DNA from: Alistipes senegalensis
Lineage (GTDB): Bacteria > Bacteroidota > Bacteroidia > Bacteroidales > Rikenellaceae
Length of the DNA stretch: 36,555 nucleotides
Reading direction: 5' to 3'
Assembly: GCA_023665825.1 (NCBI GenBank)
Contig: JAMPDE010000002.1
Span: 454,950 to 491,504 of the forward strand
Of the stretch, positions 18,022 to 24,855 are shown in pieces. The notes below the pieces were generated by a model. It ran no database searches. It was not told the DNA's origin and worked only from the letters and a program-made list of their open reading frames with translations. A program made the translations under genes and the position numbers. The first letter of the stretch is position 1. Each line of letters opens with the position of its first letter.

Positions 18022-18192
18022 TCAACGAATAAATTCTGTATTCAATGCCTTGCAGACATCTTCGGCCGAAAGCCAACGTGGCACGGCCGATTTAGCCGAC
18101 AAGGTTCGTAATGCGGCTATCCGTTCGAGAAGCCTTTGGATATGTGCCTGCAACGATTTGCAGGCACATATTTCGATTAGAACACAGTTCAT
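18022..18192 (-). pseudogene. Truncated remnant of a helix-turn-helix (excisionase-like) DNA-binding protein
   Basis: A 56-residue frame from ATG at 18192. It reads as a helical leader (CKSLQAHIQRLLERIAAL) followed by PRWLSAEDVCKALN, which resembles the small Bacteroidetes proteins with an N-terminal coiled segment and a MerR/HTH_17-type domain starting WLxxxDVCxxL. The frame stops five residues after KALN, before the recognition helix, so the protein looks broken. Such proteins are usually carried by integrative or mobilisable elements, so this may be the scar of a lost element at the PUL edge. The call rests on similarity by eye and is tentative; it could also be a chance frame. Confidence 0.35.
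18141..18170. repeat. Perfect 13-bp inverted repeat with 4-nt loop
   Basis: TATGTGCCTGCAA (18141-18153), loop CGAT, then its exact reverse complement TTGCAGGCACATA (18158-18170). The 13-bp stem could end transcripts from either side or bind a dimeric regulator. Only a short T run (TTT) follows on the plus strand, so it is not a classical terminator. It lies inside the helix-turn-helix remnant and about 165 nt after the PUL's last stop codon. Confidence 0.75.
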
Positions 18193-18268
18193 GGAAATTC
18201 GATTTTGTCGTGTGCGATTTAACACGAATGTCTACAATCCGCTTTATCTGTCCGTCCGTACAAATTTA

Positions 18269-18299
18269 TTTGGCTGATAACCGATATTTCGTATTTTTG
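18269..18299 (+). promoter_or_regulatory. Orphan Bacteroidetes-type promoter
   Basis: TTTG at 18269-18272, a 19-nt spacer, then TATTTTTG at 18292-18299 fits the Bacteroidetes -33/-7 consensus (TTTG, N19-20, TAnnTTTG) exactly. Transcription would start near 18306 and run towards the 3' end of cinA on the other strand. No recognisable protein gene follows, so a small RNA or cinA antisense transcript is possible. The strong match and spacing are seen; activity is inference. Confidence 0.5.
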
Positions 18300-18503
18300 T
18301 TTCAGAGTTGTTTGACAAGAGAATTTATGCAATAATACGATTGCGCACAGTCTCTAAATCATTACCTGCAATTTTCTATATTTTGTGCTTTTGCTTGCAA
18401 ACTGTCCCCGTTTTCATAACGCTTTTACGGCTTGCTTTCTTTACGCTTTTTTGCCAAGCGGGGAGCCCCCACTTTCCGCAGTACAAATAAGCATAGTGAA
18501 AAA

Positions 18504-19739
18504 TCACTCGATATTTTCCCGCAACAACCCGATGGCGAACGCCGAAGCGCGGTCGATGATTTGCCCGCGATCGGTGCCGCACTGCTTGCAGACGGCGACG
18601 GTATGCGACGGCGTGGCGACGGCGAACCAGACCGTGCCGACCGGTTTTTCGGGCGAACCGCCCGTCGGGCCGGCGATGCCGGTCGTGGCGACGGCGTAAT
18701 CGGCCCCCGAAATGCGGCGGGCGCCTTCGGCCATCTGTCGCGCGACTTGTTCGCTGACCGCGCCGTACCGGTCGATGAGGTCGGCATTGACGCCCAACAC
18801 GCTCTGTTTGGTTTCGTTGCTGTACGACACGACCCCGCAAAGAAAGTAGGCCGACGCTCCGGCCTGCGCCGTGAAGCGCGAGGCAATCGTGCCGCCCGTG
18901 CAGCTTTCGGCCGTAGCGAGGGTCGCCCCGCGCTCGGTCAGCATGCGGTGCACCAGCTCCTGCACGGTAGCCGTTTCGTAGCCCACGACATACTGCGGAA
19001 TCAGTTGCTGCAACTGCGTGAACCGTTCCTCGATTTCCTGCGCGACCTGCTTACCGTCGACCTCGTAGGCCGACAGCCGCAACCGTACGGCTCCCGGATT
19101 GGGCAGGTAGGCCAGTTTCAGATAGTCGGGCAGGGCATCTTCCCATGCTGCGATGCGTTCGGCCAGCATCGATTCTGCCAGCCCTGCCGTGATGAGCGTC
19201 CGGTGCACGATTTGTTTGAGGGCGAACCGCGCTTTCAGGCGCGGCATTACCTCGTCCTGCATCAGGTGCTCCATCTCGAACGGCACGCCGGGCAGCGACA
19301 CGACCACTTTGCCGTCGCGCTCGAACCACATGCCCGGTGCCGTGCCGTGCGCGTTGAACAGTATCGTGCAGGCTTCGGGCACGAGAGCCTGACTGCGGTT
19401 GAGTTCGTTGAAGGCGATGCCGCGCGCGGAGAGCATCCGCTCGACATGCGCAGCGACCGTCGTGTCGTAGCGCATGCCGCTACCGAAGAGCTCGGCGAGC
19501 GTCTTCTTGGTAATATCGTCCTTCGTGGGGCCCAGTCCGCCCGTGATGATGACCGCGTCGGTGTCGCGCAGGGCCCGTTCGACGGCTTCTGCGATTTGCT
19601 CGCGGTCGTCGCCGACTGTGCGTTTTTCGCGGACGACGATGCCCGCCGCATTCAGCTGACGGGCGATGTGGACGCTGTTCGTGTCGACGATCTGTCCGAT
19701 CAACAGCTCGTCGCCGATGGTGAGAATGGTAGCTTGCAT
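18504..19739 (-). CDS. cinA: CinA: competence/damage-inducible protein with nicotinamide-nucleotide amidase domain
   Basis: A 411-residue two-domain CinA. Start at 19739 gives MQATILTIGDELLIGQ, the canonical beginning; an upstream in-frame ATG would add a non-conserved extension. Residues about 1-170 form the MoCF-like domain (GDELLIGQIVDTNS, TGGLGPTKDD). Residues about 250-411 form the PncC amidase domain with the catalytic serine in ATAESCTGG, then SYSNETK and TTGIAGPTGGSPEKPVGTVW. The C-terminal domain deamidates nicotinamide mononucleotide in NAD recycling; the N-terminal domain in homologues hydrolyses ADP-ribose. The pyrD-like gene lies 69 nt upstream on the same strand and the two may be co-transcribed. 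Confidence 0.96.
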   Translation of the reverse strand: MQATILTIGDELLIGQIVDTNSVHIARQLNAAGIVVREKRTVGDDREQIAEAVERALRDTDAVIITGGLGPTKDDITKKTLAELFGSGMRYDTTVAAHVERMLSARGIAFNELNRSQALVPEACTILFNAHGTAPGMWFERDGKVVVSLPGVPFEMEHLMQDEVMPRLKARFALKQIVHRTLITAGLAESMLAERIAAWEDALPDYLKLAYLPNPGAVRLRLSAYEVDGKQVAQEIEERFTQLQQLIPQYVVGYETATVQELVHRMLTERGATLATAESCTGGTIASRFTAQAGASAYFLCGVVSYSNETKQSVLGVNADLIDRYGAVSEQVARQMAEGARRISGADYAVATTGIAGPTGGSPEKPVGTVWFAVATPSHTVAVCKQCGTDRGQIIDRASAFAIGLLRENIE

Positions 19740-19808
19740 ACTTTTATTAGCGCTACGGACGGTCGGCGGGTTTCCGACGGTCGGAAGCGCGCTCACTGGA
19801 TTTCTTTG

Positions 19809-20870
19809 TCATTCGCCGAGTGCATTCCCGACCTCCGTGCGGTCGGAAATCAACGCCCGGCAGATGTCGCGCACCAGTCGCGGCCCTTCGTAGATGTAGC
19901 CGGTGTAGAGCTGTACGAGGTCGGCTCCGGCGGCGAATAGCGCCTGCACGTCCTCGACCGACATCATCCCCCCGACGCCGATAATGGGGTAGGTGCCGCC
20001 CGAACGGACATGGATGCGCCGCACGATTTCGATCGTCCGTGCGGTCAGCGTCGGGCCGGTGAGGCGTCCGCCGCCGATTTTGGCGAGGGTCGTGCGGCTG
20101 GTCTGCAATCCGTCGCGGCGGAGCGTGCCGTCGGTGGCGACGATGCCGTCGAGCGGCGTGTCGATGAGAATATCGGTGACGACGTCCACCTCCTCGTCGG
20201 TCAGGTCGGGCGAGATTTTGAGCATCACGGGCCGGTACTGGTTCTGGCCGCGCCGGAAGTCGAACAACGGTTCCAGAATTTGCAGAATGCGGTCGCGGCG
20301 ATGCGTTTCGCCGTCTCCGCAGGCGAGGCCGCACGACAGATTCACGGTGAAATAGTCGACGTACTGGTAGAGGTTGCGGAAAACTTTCAGATAGTCGGTC
20401 GGGTGTTCTTCGGGCGGCGTCGAGGCGTTGTGCCCGATGTTGCATCCGACGATGAGCCCTTCGTGGGGCCGCCGCAGGTGCTGGATGGCCTTTTTCAGTC
20501 CGCGATTCGCCATGCCGATGCGGCTGATGATGGCGCGATCTTTCTTCAGCCGGAAGATGCGGGGACGCGGATTGCCCGCCTGCGGACGGGGCGTGACGGT
20601 GCCGACCTCGACGAACCCGAATCCCAACGCACCCAGTTCGCGGCAGATTTCGCCGCTGGTGTCGAACCCGGCGGCCATCCCGACGGGATTGGCGAACCGC
20701 CGTCCGAAAACCTCGCGTTCGAGCGCGGGGTGGCGCACGGCGAAACATTTGTCGAGCAGCCAGCGTCCTCCGGGAATCATGCCGATGATCCGCAGCGCCA
20801 GCACGACGAGCCGGTGGGCCCGCTCGATGGGCAGCGCGAACAACAAAGGCTGTATGATGCGACGATACAT
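19809..20870 (-). CDS. Class-2 dihydroorotate-dehydrogenase-like flavoprotein with an altered substrate pocket
   Basis: A 353-residue protein with the full class-2 PyrD layout: N-terminal membrane-associating helices (MYRRIIQPLLFALPIERAH) and an FMN barrel (NPVGMAAGFD, EVGTVTPRPQ, LKISPDL with Lys218, IIGVGGM, LVQLYTGYIYEGP). Start 20870 is chosen because an ATG at 20894 would lie inside the -7 promoter box. Compared with E. coli PyrD the substrate residues differ: Lys66 is Thr71, Asn111 is Ser116, Phe115 is Met120, catalytic Ser175 is Cys180, Asn177 is Leu182, Asn246 is Asp247, Thr247 is Gly248; only Asn172 (Asn177 here) stays. FMN binding appears intact. It would usually be annotated PyrD, but a different substrate is plausible. 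Confidence 0.85.
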   Translation of the reverse strand: MYRRIIQPLLFALPIERAHRLVVLALRIIGMIPGGRWLLDKCFAVRHPALEREVFGRRFANPVGMAAGFDTSGEICRELGALGFGFVEVGTVTPRPQAGNPRPRIFRLKKDRAIISRIGMANRGLKKAIQHLRRPHEGLIVGCNIGHNASTPPEEHPTDYLKVFRNLYQYVDYFTVNLSCGLACGDGETHRRDRILQILEPLFDFRRGQNQYRPVMLKISPDLTDEEVDVVTDILIDTPLDGIVATDGTLRRDGLQTSRTTLAKIGGGRLTGPTLTARTIEIVRRIHVRSGGTYPIIGVGGMMSVEDVQALFAAGADLVQLYTGYIYEGPRLVRDICRALISDRTEVGNALGE

Positions 20871-20891
20871 ACGCGGAAACGAATGAATGCG

Positions 20892-20899
20892 CAAAAGTA
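20892..20899 (-). promoter_or_regulatory. -7 box of the pyrD-like gene
   Basis: On the minus strand this reads TACTTTTG, a match to TAnnTTTG. It is 21 nt upstream of the ATG at 20870 and overlaps the alternative ATG at 20894, which helps decide the start. A -33 element is not obvious. Confidence 0.55.
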
Positions 20900-20983
20900 G
20901 GAAAAAAAACGAACGAACCGCATTTCCGATGCCGAAATCTCCGCACGGCCGGCCGACGGATTGGAAAAAACGTCGGTTTTCGT

Positions 20984-21065
20984 TACTTTTGACTTCGTCT
21001 TAGATACTTCGGTTCGGCAAGCTCAAAACAAGTTTTGGTTTGCTCTCACCTTATTCGTATCTTTG
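20984..21065 (+). promoter_or_regulatory. Dual-promoter palindromic element, copy 1 (before araC-type gene)
   Basis: An 82-nt element with two same-direction -7 boxes: TACTTTTG (20984-20991) and TATCTTTG (21058-21065). Between them lies an inverted repeat centred on CAAAACAAGTTTTG, flanked by GGCAA and TTTGC. TTTG at 21034-21037 is a -33 candidate for the second box (20-nt spacer). A related sequence lies at 34151-34233 on the minus strand. The second box would start transcripts near 21070, giving a leader of about 18 nt for the AraC gene. Confidence 0.6.
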
Positions 21066-21087
21066 CAGCGTGAACAAAGGCAACGGC

Positions 21088-21996
21088 ATGGCGGAAAACG
21101 CAACGGTTTCGCGGCACGAAAGTCTGCACAAGGTCTCCATTTCGCGCATCAAGCGGGAGATGGAGGAGGTGTTCTATCTTTCGGACGATCTGGTGATTGC
21201 GGCGCTCGATGCGGCCAACCGCACCGTCGCGGACTATCCGGCGACGATCGACGGATTTCTGGCCATCGTCATGATGACGGGCGAGGCGACGGTCTCCATC
21301 GACATGAAGAACCACACCGTGCGGCCGAACCACATCGTCGTGTGCAGTCCGGCGAGCATCGTCCGCATGGTGAAGTGCACGGACGACGCGACGGCCTATT
21401 TCGTGGCTTTCTCGCAGGCGTTCATCGACGGCATCCAGCTCGATCTGGCGACCTCGCTGCCCGTCTTCATGCGGTTCGGCAAGGTGCCCGTCATCGCAGC
21501 GACGCCGCAGGACGTCGACGAAATCCGCCACGTGTTCCAGTTAATAAAAATGCTGCTTCGGAGCGACAAGGAGCGCTATCGCAACGAAATCATCCGCTCG
21601 CTTTTCACGACGGCGTTCTACATCATGGCCGAACTCAACCAGCGCGACCGGAAAGAGACGCAGGTCCGGCCGGGCCGCAGCGAGGTGCTGTTCGACGAAT
21701 TCATGTCGCTGCTGCAACAGCACAACACGCGCGAACGCAATGTGGGATTCTATGCCGAACAGCTGAATATCACGCCCAAATACCTGTCGACGGTGGTCAA
21801 GGAGGTGAGCGGCAAGACGGCCGCCCGCTGGATCGACGAATCGGTGGTGTTGGAAGCGAAAACGCTGCTGAAATACTCCGGTTTGAGCATCCGCGAAATC
21901 GCCGAACGGCTCAATTTCTCGACGCAGTCCTTTTTCGGGAAGTACTTCAAACAGCACACCGGCACCTCGCCCTCGCGTTACAAACGGCGCGGCTGA
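21088..21996 (+). CDS. AraC-family transcriptional regulator
   Basis: A 302-residue regulator. ATG 21088 (MAENATVS) follows a promoter box by 22 nt; a GTG at 21070 would coincide with the likely transcript start, so it is less likely. Residues about 40-170 look like a cupin-type sensing domain (DGFLAIVMMTGEATVSIDMKNHTVRPNHIVV). Residues about 205-300 hold the paired helix-turn-helix: VGFYAEQLNITPKYLSTVVKEVSGKTAARWI and LSIREIAERLNFSTQSFFGKYFKQHTGTSPSRYKR. The target genes are not evident; it is not adjacent to the PUL. Its 3' end overlaps the convergent lipid-kinase gene by 19 nt. Confidence 0.93.
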   Translation: MAENATVSRHESLHKVSISRIKREMEEVFYLSDDLVIAALDAANRTVADYPATIDGFLAIVMMTGEATVSIDMKNHTVRPNHIVVCSPASIVRMVKCTDDATAYFVAFSQAFIDGIQLDLATSLPVFMRFGKVPVIAATPQDVDEIRHVFQLIKMLLRSDKERYRNEIIRSLFTTAFYIMAELNQRDRKETQVRPGRSEVLFDEFMSLLQQHNTRERNVGFYAEQLNITPKYLSTVVKEVSGKTAARWIDESVVLEAKTLLKYSGLSIREIAERLNFSTQSFFGKYFKQHTGTSPSRYKRRG

Positions 21997-22844
21997 CGCA
22001 CCCGCACCGCTCCCGCGAGGCACTCGATGTGGAGCGGGAACGCGACGCCGGGCTGTCCGTCGACATCGGTCGGCTCGTTGACCGTCGACACGAGGTCGAT
22101 GCTCCGTGCCCGCAGATGCCGCACGATTTTGGGGCTGCCGCCCAGCAGGTAGCGCAGCATGGCGAAAACCGACCGGAAGAAATTTTTCTTTTCGAGCATT
22201 ATCACGTCGAACAACCCGTCGCGAACGGACGACTGGCGCGCCAAGCGGAATCCGCCGGCCGTCTCGCCGTTGAAAATCAACGTCATCAGCGCGTTGAACT
22301 CGAACCGTTCGCCGTCGGCTTCGACCTGCAACGGCACGGCGTGCATCGTCCGCAGCTCTTTGGCCCCTTCGAGCAGGTAGGCCAGTTTTCCTAATTTATG
22401 TTTGCGTTCATCGGGGGTGCGTTGCGACGTGGTCGTGAAGAGCCCGAAACTGAAAATGTTGATGAAGTGCAACCCGTTGGCGCATCCGCAGTCCACGCGC
22501 ATTTCGTCGCCCGTCGCGATTTGGCGGGCCGCTTCGAGCGGGTCGTGCGACATGCCGAGCGCTCCGGCGAAGTCGTTGGCCGTGCCGGCGGGAATGATGC
22601 CCAGCGGAATATCCAACCCTTTGGCACGCATGGCGTTGACGGTGAAGTTGACCGTGCCGTCGCCGCCGGCGACGACCATTAATTCAATCGCTTCACGTTC
22701 CTCGAACGGATTTTTATTAAAATCGATGGGAAGTAGCTCCAACTCGTAGTCGTGTTCGGCGAACACGGCGCGGATCGCCTCCACGCGGTCGGCGATGCGT
22801 CCCCTGCCGGACTGCTTATTATATAGGAATGCGGCTTTCTTCAT
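21978..22844 (-). CDS. Diacylglycerol/lipid kinase family protein (YegS/BmrU type)
   Basis: A 288-residue lipid kinase. The nucleotide-binding motif VVAGGDGTVNFTVNAM is clear, followed by PLGIIPAGTANDFAGAL, the second signature of the DAGK catalytic domain. NKQSGRG at the N-terminus and FNGETAGGFRLA / RDGLFDVIML in the C-terminal beta domain are typical. It should phosphorylate diacylglycerol or a related lipid at the inner membrane; the lipid specificity is not known. The start overlaps the stop of the upstream tautomerase gene by 4 nt, so these two minus-strand genes are translationally coupled. Confidence 0.93.
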   Translation of the reverse strand: MKKAAFLYNKQSGRGRIADRVEAIRAVFAEHDYELELLPIDFNKNPFEEREAIELMVVAGGDGTVNFTVNAMRAKGLDIPLGIIPAGTANDFAGALGMSHDPLEAARQIATGDEMRVDCGCANGLHFINIFSFGLFTTTSQRTPDERKHKLGKLAYLLEGAKELRTMHAVPLQVEADGERFEFNALMTLIFNGETAGGFRLARQSSVRDGLFDVIMLEKKNFFRSVFAMLRYLLGGSPKIVRHLRARSIDLVSTVNEPTDVDGQPGVAFPLHIECLAGAVRVRQPRRL

Positions 22845-23044
22845 GATTTTTTATAGTTGCGTTTGATTTCATCGATCGATTGGCCGCCGATGCCGAAATT
22901 CGCATCCGGCAATTCCTTTATGGTAACGGTAAAGAATTGCGTCGGGATACGGGTGATTTCTGCGGCGGTTGCGGTGAGCCGTTCGATCAGTTCTTTCTTT
23001 TGTTCGGCGGTCAGTGCGCCGCTTTCGACGGATATGTATGGCAT
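22841..23044 (-). CDS. 4-oxalocrotonate tautomerase family protein
   Basis: A 67-residue protein, the usual subunit size of 4-oxalocrotonate tautomerases (about 62-70). Pro2 (MPYISVE) becomes the catalytic N-terminal proline after removal of methionine. LTAEQKKELIERLTATAAEITRIP is the conserved helix, and FTVTIKELPDANFGIGGQSI the following strand and turn. The physiological substrate of such small tautomerases is generally unknown outside aromatic-degradation pathways, and none is visible here. It overlaps the lipid-kinase gene by 4 nt and follows apbE by 34 nt, so the three may form one minus-strand operon. Confidence 0.92.
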   Translation of the reverse strand: MPYISVESGALTAEQKKELIERLTATAAEITRIPTQFFTVTIKELPDANFGIGGQSIDEIKRNYKKS

Positions 23045-23078
23045 GGGTTTTCTTATAAAACGTCCCGAGATTTATCCC

Positions 23079-24104
23079 CTAATTCAATAAGAGTCCTTGC
23101 ATTGCGGGCGTGGCGTACTCCTCGAAACCCCCGTCGGCGGCGGCCAGAATGAAATAGGCTTTCAGTTCGGGCATCCGCTGCACGGCCGCGAGCGCGTCAT
23201 CGGCGCCCATAGCCAGAAACATCGTTCCGAGCGCGTCGGCTTCGGCGCAGGTCGGCGCGGCGACCGTGACGGACAACAGCCGCGAAACCGCGCTCCGGCC
23301 CGTGCGCGGGTCGATGGTGTGGGCCACCTTGTTGCCCGCTTCGTCGAGATAGAACCGGCGGTAATTGCCCGACGTGGCCAGCCCGCCCGCATCCATCCGC
23401 AGGCGCCGTTGGAGGTATTCGCCGTTGGTCATGTTGCCGTCGAACGGCGTTTCGATGCCGATGCGCCACGTCTTGCCGTGCGGGTTGACGCCCCGACACC
23501 GCAGTTCGCCGCCGATGTCGACGATGTAGTTCCGGGCACCCAGTTCCTCGACCAGCGCGGCCAACAAGTCGACCGTATAGCCTTTGGCGATGGAGTTGAA
23601 ATCGAGCTGCACGCGCGGGTCGCTCTTCACGAGCCGGCCGCACTCGATGCGCACCTTGTCGCGACCGACGAACACGAGCAGCGAATCGAGGTTCGGCTCG
23701 GCGGTGCGTTCGCGTCCGGCGAATCCCCACGCTTCGGTCAGCGGTTTGACCGTCACGTCGTAACGCCCCCCGCTCAATGCGCCGATGCTGTCGGCCAGCC
23801 GCAGGTTGTAGGCGATGTGGCGGTCTACGCTGTCGGTCTCGTTGCAGTTGAGGCGGCTCAACAGCGACGTCGAATCGAAAATCGACATCGACGCTTTGGC
23901 TTCGGCGTCGAGGGCGAGGATGCGCCTGCGCAGCTCCTGCGGCGTGACGCCCCGCACGTCGGCCACGACATGGAGCGTCGTGCCGAGCATCGTGCCGTCG
24001 ACCGTCGTGTAGTCGGCCTTTTCGCGGCAGCCGGCCGCCGATGCGAGTGCGAACAGCAGCACCGCTGCGGCAACCGCATGTTTTTTTATTAAGTCGTATA
24101 GCAT
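23079..24104 (-). CDS. apbE: ApbE lipoprotein: FAD:protein FMN transferase
   Basis: A 341-residue ApbE. Start 24104 (MLYDLIKKH) is preferred over an upstream ATG at 24137 because a -7 promoter box lies between the two. The signal peptide ends in a lipobox LASAAGC (Cys26). Motifs: MLGTTLHV near the start, LDFNSIAKGYTVDLLA, NYIVDIGGELRCRG, and HTIDPRTG followed by SVTVAAPTCAEADALGTMFLAMG. It attaches FMN covalently to Ser/Thr of target proteins such as Rnf or Nqr subunits in the periplasm, using FAD and Mg2+. No target gene is in the window. Confidence 0.95.
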   Translation of the reverse strand: MLYDLIKKHAVAAAVLLFALASAAGCREKADYTTVDGTMLGTTLHVVADVRGVTPQELRRRILALDAEAKASMSIFDSTSLLSRLNCNETDSVDRHIAYNLRLADSIGALSGGRYDVTVKPLTEAWGFAGRERTAEPNLDSLLVFVGRDKVRIECGRLVKSDPRVQLDFNSIAKGYTVDLLAALVEELGARNYIVDIGGELRCRGVNPHGKTWRIGIETPFDGNMTNGEYLQRRLRMDAGGLATSGNYRRFYLDEAGNKVAHTIDPRTGRSAVSRLLSVTVAAPTCAEADALGTMFLAMGADDALAAVQRMPELKAYFILAAADGGFEEYATPAMQGLLLN

Positions 24105-24113
24105 ATCGCGAGG

Positions 24114-24121
24114 CAAAATTA
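24114..24121 (-). promoter_or_regulatory. -7 box of apbE
   Basis: Minus-strand TAATTTTG matches TAnnTTTG and lies 9 nt upstream of the chosen apbE start (24104). It supports that start, with a very short leader. No clear -33 element is seen. Confidence 0.5.
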
Positions 24122-24170
24122 GGATTTTTTCTCGCAACGACGGTAAAAAAGAAAAATTGTGAGCGATAAA

Positions 24171-24200
24171 TTGTGAATTCTGAATTATTTCGTACCTTTG
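24171..24200 (+). promoter_or_regulatory. Promoter of rpsO
   Basis: TTG at 24171-24173, a 19-nt spacer and TACCTTTG at 24193-24200 fit the Bacteroidetes promoter model. Transcripts would start near 24207, leaving a leader of about 70 nt before rpsO, long enough for S15-dependent control. Confidence 0.65.
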
Positions 24201-24275
24201 CCGGACGCGCTGGCGTAATTCACGGTAAGGGGAATGCGTCGTAGCGTGGAACTTTTATTAAACCCTAATAAAACA

Positions 24276-24548
24276 ATGGCTTATTTAACAGCAGAGAAAA
24301 AGCAGGAGCTTTTCGGCCAGTACGGCAAGTCTAACAGCGACACGGGTTCGCCCGAAAGTCAGATCGCGTTGTTTTCGTACCGTATCAGCCACCTTACTGA
24401 ACACCTCAAAAGCAACCGCCACGACTTCGGCACCCAGCGCGCGCTGCTGCGTCTGGTCGGCAAGCGGCGTCAGTTGCTGGAGTACCTCAAAGAGGTGGAC
24501 ATCGAGCGCTATCGCGCAATCGTGAAGAAGCTCAACCTCCGCAAGTAA
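24276..24548 (+). CDS. rpsO: 30S ribosomal protein S15
   Basis: A 90-residue S15, the normal length. MAYLTAEKKQELFGQYG, then SDTGSPESQIALFSYRISHLTEHLK, HDFGTQRALLRLVGKRRQLLEYL and the basic end KKLNLRK are all standard S15. It binds 16S rRNA early in small-subunit assembly. ATG 24276 follows the A-rich leader CTAATAAAACA; an earlier in-frame ATG at 24234 would add a non-conserved extension. The pnp gene follows on the same strand, the classical rpsO-pnp neighbourhood, but here 383 nt of structured sequence lies between. Confidence 0.98.
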   Translation: MAYLTAEKKQELFGQYGKSNSDTGSPESQIALFSYRISHLTEHLKSNRHDFGTQRALLRLVGKRRQLLEYLKEVDIERYRAIVKKLNLRK

Positions 24549-24565
24549 TCCGCGAGGAGAAGATG

Positions 24566-24594
24566 AGGGCAATTCCCGCAAGGGGAGTTGCCTT
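24566..24594 (+). terminator. Probable rpsO terminator or attenuator hairpin
   Basis: GGCAATTCCC (24568-24577) pairs with GGGAGTTGCC (24583-24592), a 10-bp stem with one mismatch that is a U-G wobble only in the plus-strand RNA, supporting function on that strand. The following TTCATTTCG is only partly T-rich, so termination may be partial and let transcription reach pnp. Confidence 0.55.
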
Positions 24595-24656
24595 CATTTC
24601 GTTGAACGCGCGGCGGATTCGGTCGGTGGTGTTGCTGCTGCATGAAAAAGAAAAAT

Positions 24657-24760
24657 GCGCCGCGTAAGCGGCACTTTTGAATCCGACCGGATGTCGGAGC
24701 CGTTGAGCGGAGTGCGGACTAAAAGCGTCCGGCGGAGGGGCCGGTTTGCTTGCAAACCCG
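24657..24760 (+). repeat. Structured intergenic repeat, copy 1
   Basis: The 81-nt core (24680-24760) is 79/81 identical to 36475-36555; both differences fall in 24704-24706, between the first two hairpins. The core holds three hairpins: CCGAC/GTCGG (24683-24697), CGGAC/GTCCG (24715-24731) and GGTTTG/CAAACC (24743-24758). Immediately upstream is GCGCCGC-GTAA-GCGGCAC (24657-24674), a hairpin whose counterpart before copy 2 has different bases but also pairs. No open frame is conserved, so it is not a coding remnant. Confidence 0.8.
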
Positions 24761-24827
24761 CGTCAGGCGCCCGGAGCCAGCGTTAGGCCGCACGCAGTAG
24801 GCGAAGACATCGTCGGAGAGGTTTTTG

Positions 24828-24855
24828 GGCACTTTTTGACGGGCCAAAAAGTGCC
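24828..24855 (+). other. 11-bp hairpin upstream of pnp
   Basis: GGCACTTTTTG (24828-24838) and CAAAAAGTGCC (24845-24855) are perfect complements with a 6-nt loop. It lies 76 nt before the pnp start. It lacks a following T tract, so it is more likely an RNA-processing or stability element than a terminator; RNase III cleavage of a pnp leader hairpin is known in E. coli, and this may serve the same role (inference). Confidence 0.6.

Larger units (their letters stand above)
17977..18503. other. Gene-poor boundary region after the PUL
   Basis: These 527 nt separate the plus-strand PUL from the minus-strand cinA gene. Base composition is visibly more AT-rich than the flanks, especially from 18200 on. 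It contains a truncated helix-turn-helix remnant (18022-18192, minus), a perfect inverted repeat (18141-18170) and a promoter-like pair without a gene (18269-18299). A 60-codon hydrophobic frame at 18308-18490 (plus) is open but has no family resemblance. No convincing T-tract terminator for either neighbour is visible. Confidence 0.6.

Noticed and set aside
20871-20894. Longer N-terminus for the PyrD-like protein starting at 20894
   Set aside because: The ATG overlaps the TACTTTTG promoter box, and class-2 PyrD proteins begin with the MYRR-like helix found at 20870.
21978-21996. 19-nt overlap of the AraC and lipid-kinase 3' ends as a regulatory antisense system
   Set aside because: Short convergent overlaps are common in compact genomes and nothing else marks this one.
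24105-24137. Longer ApbE starting at 24137
   Set aside because: A TAATTTTG box lies between that ATG and the lipoprotein signal, so the transcript would start too late.
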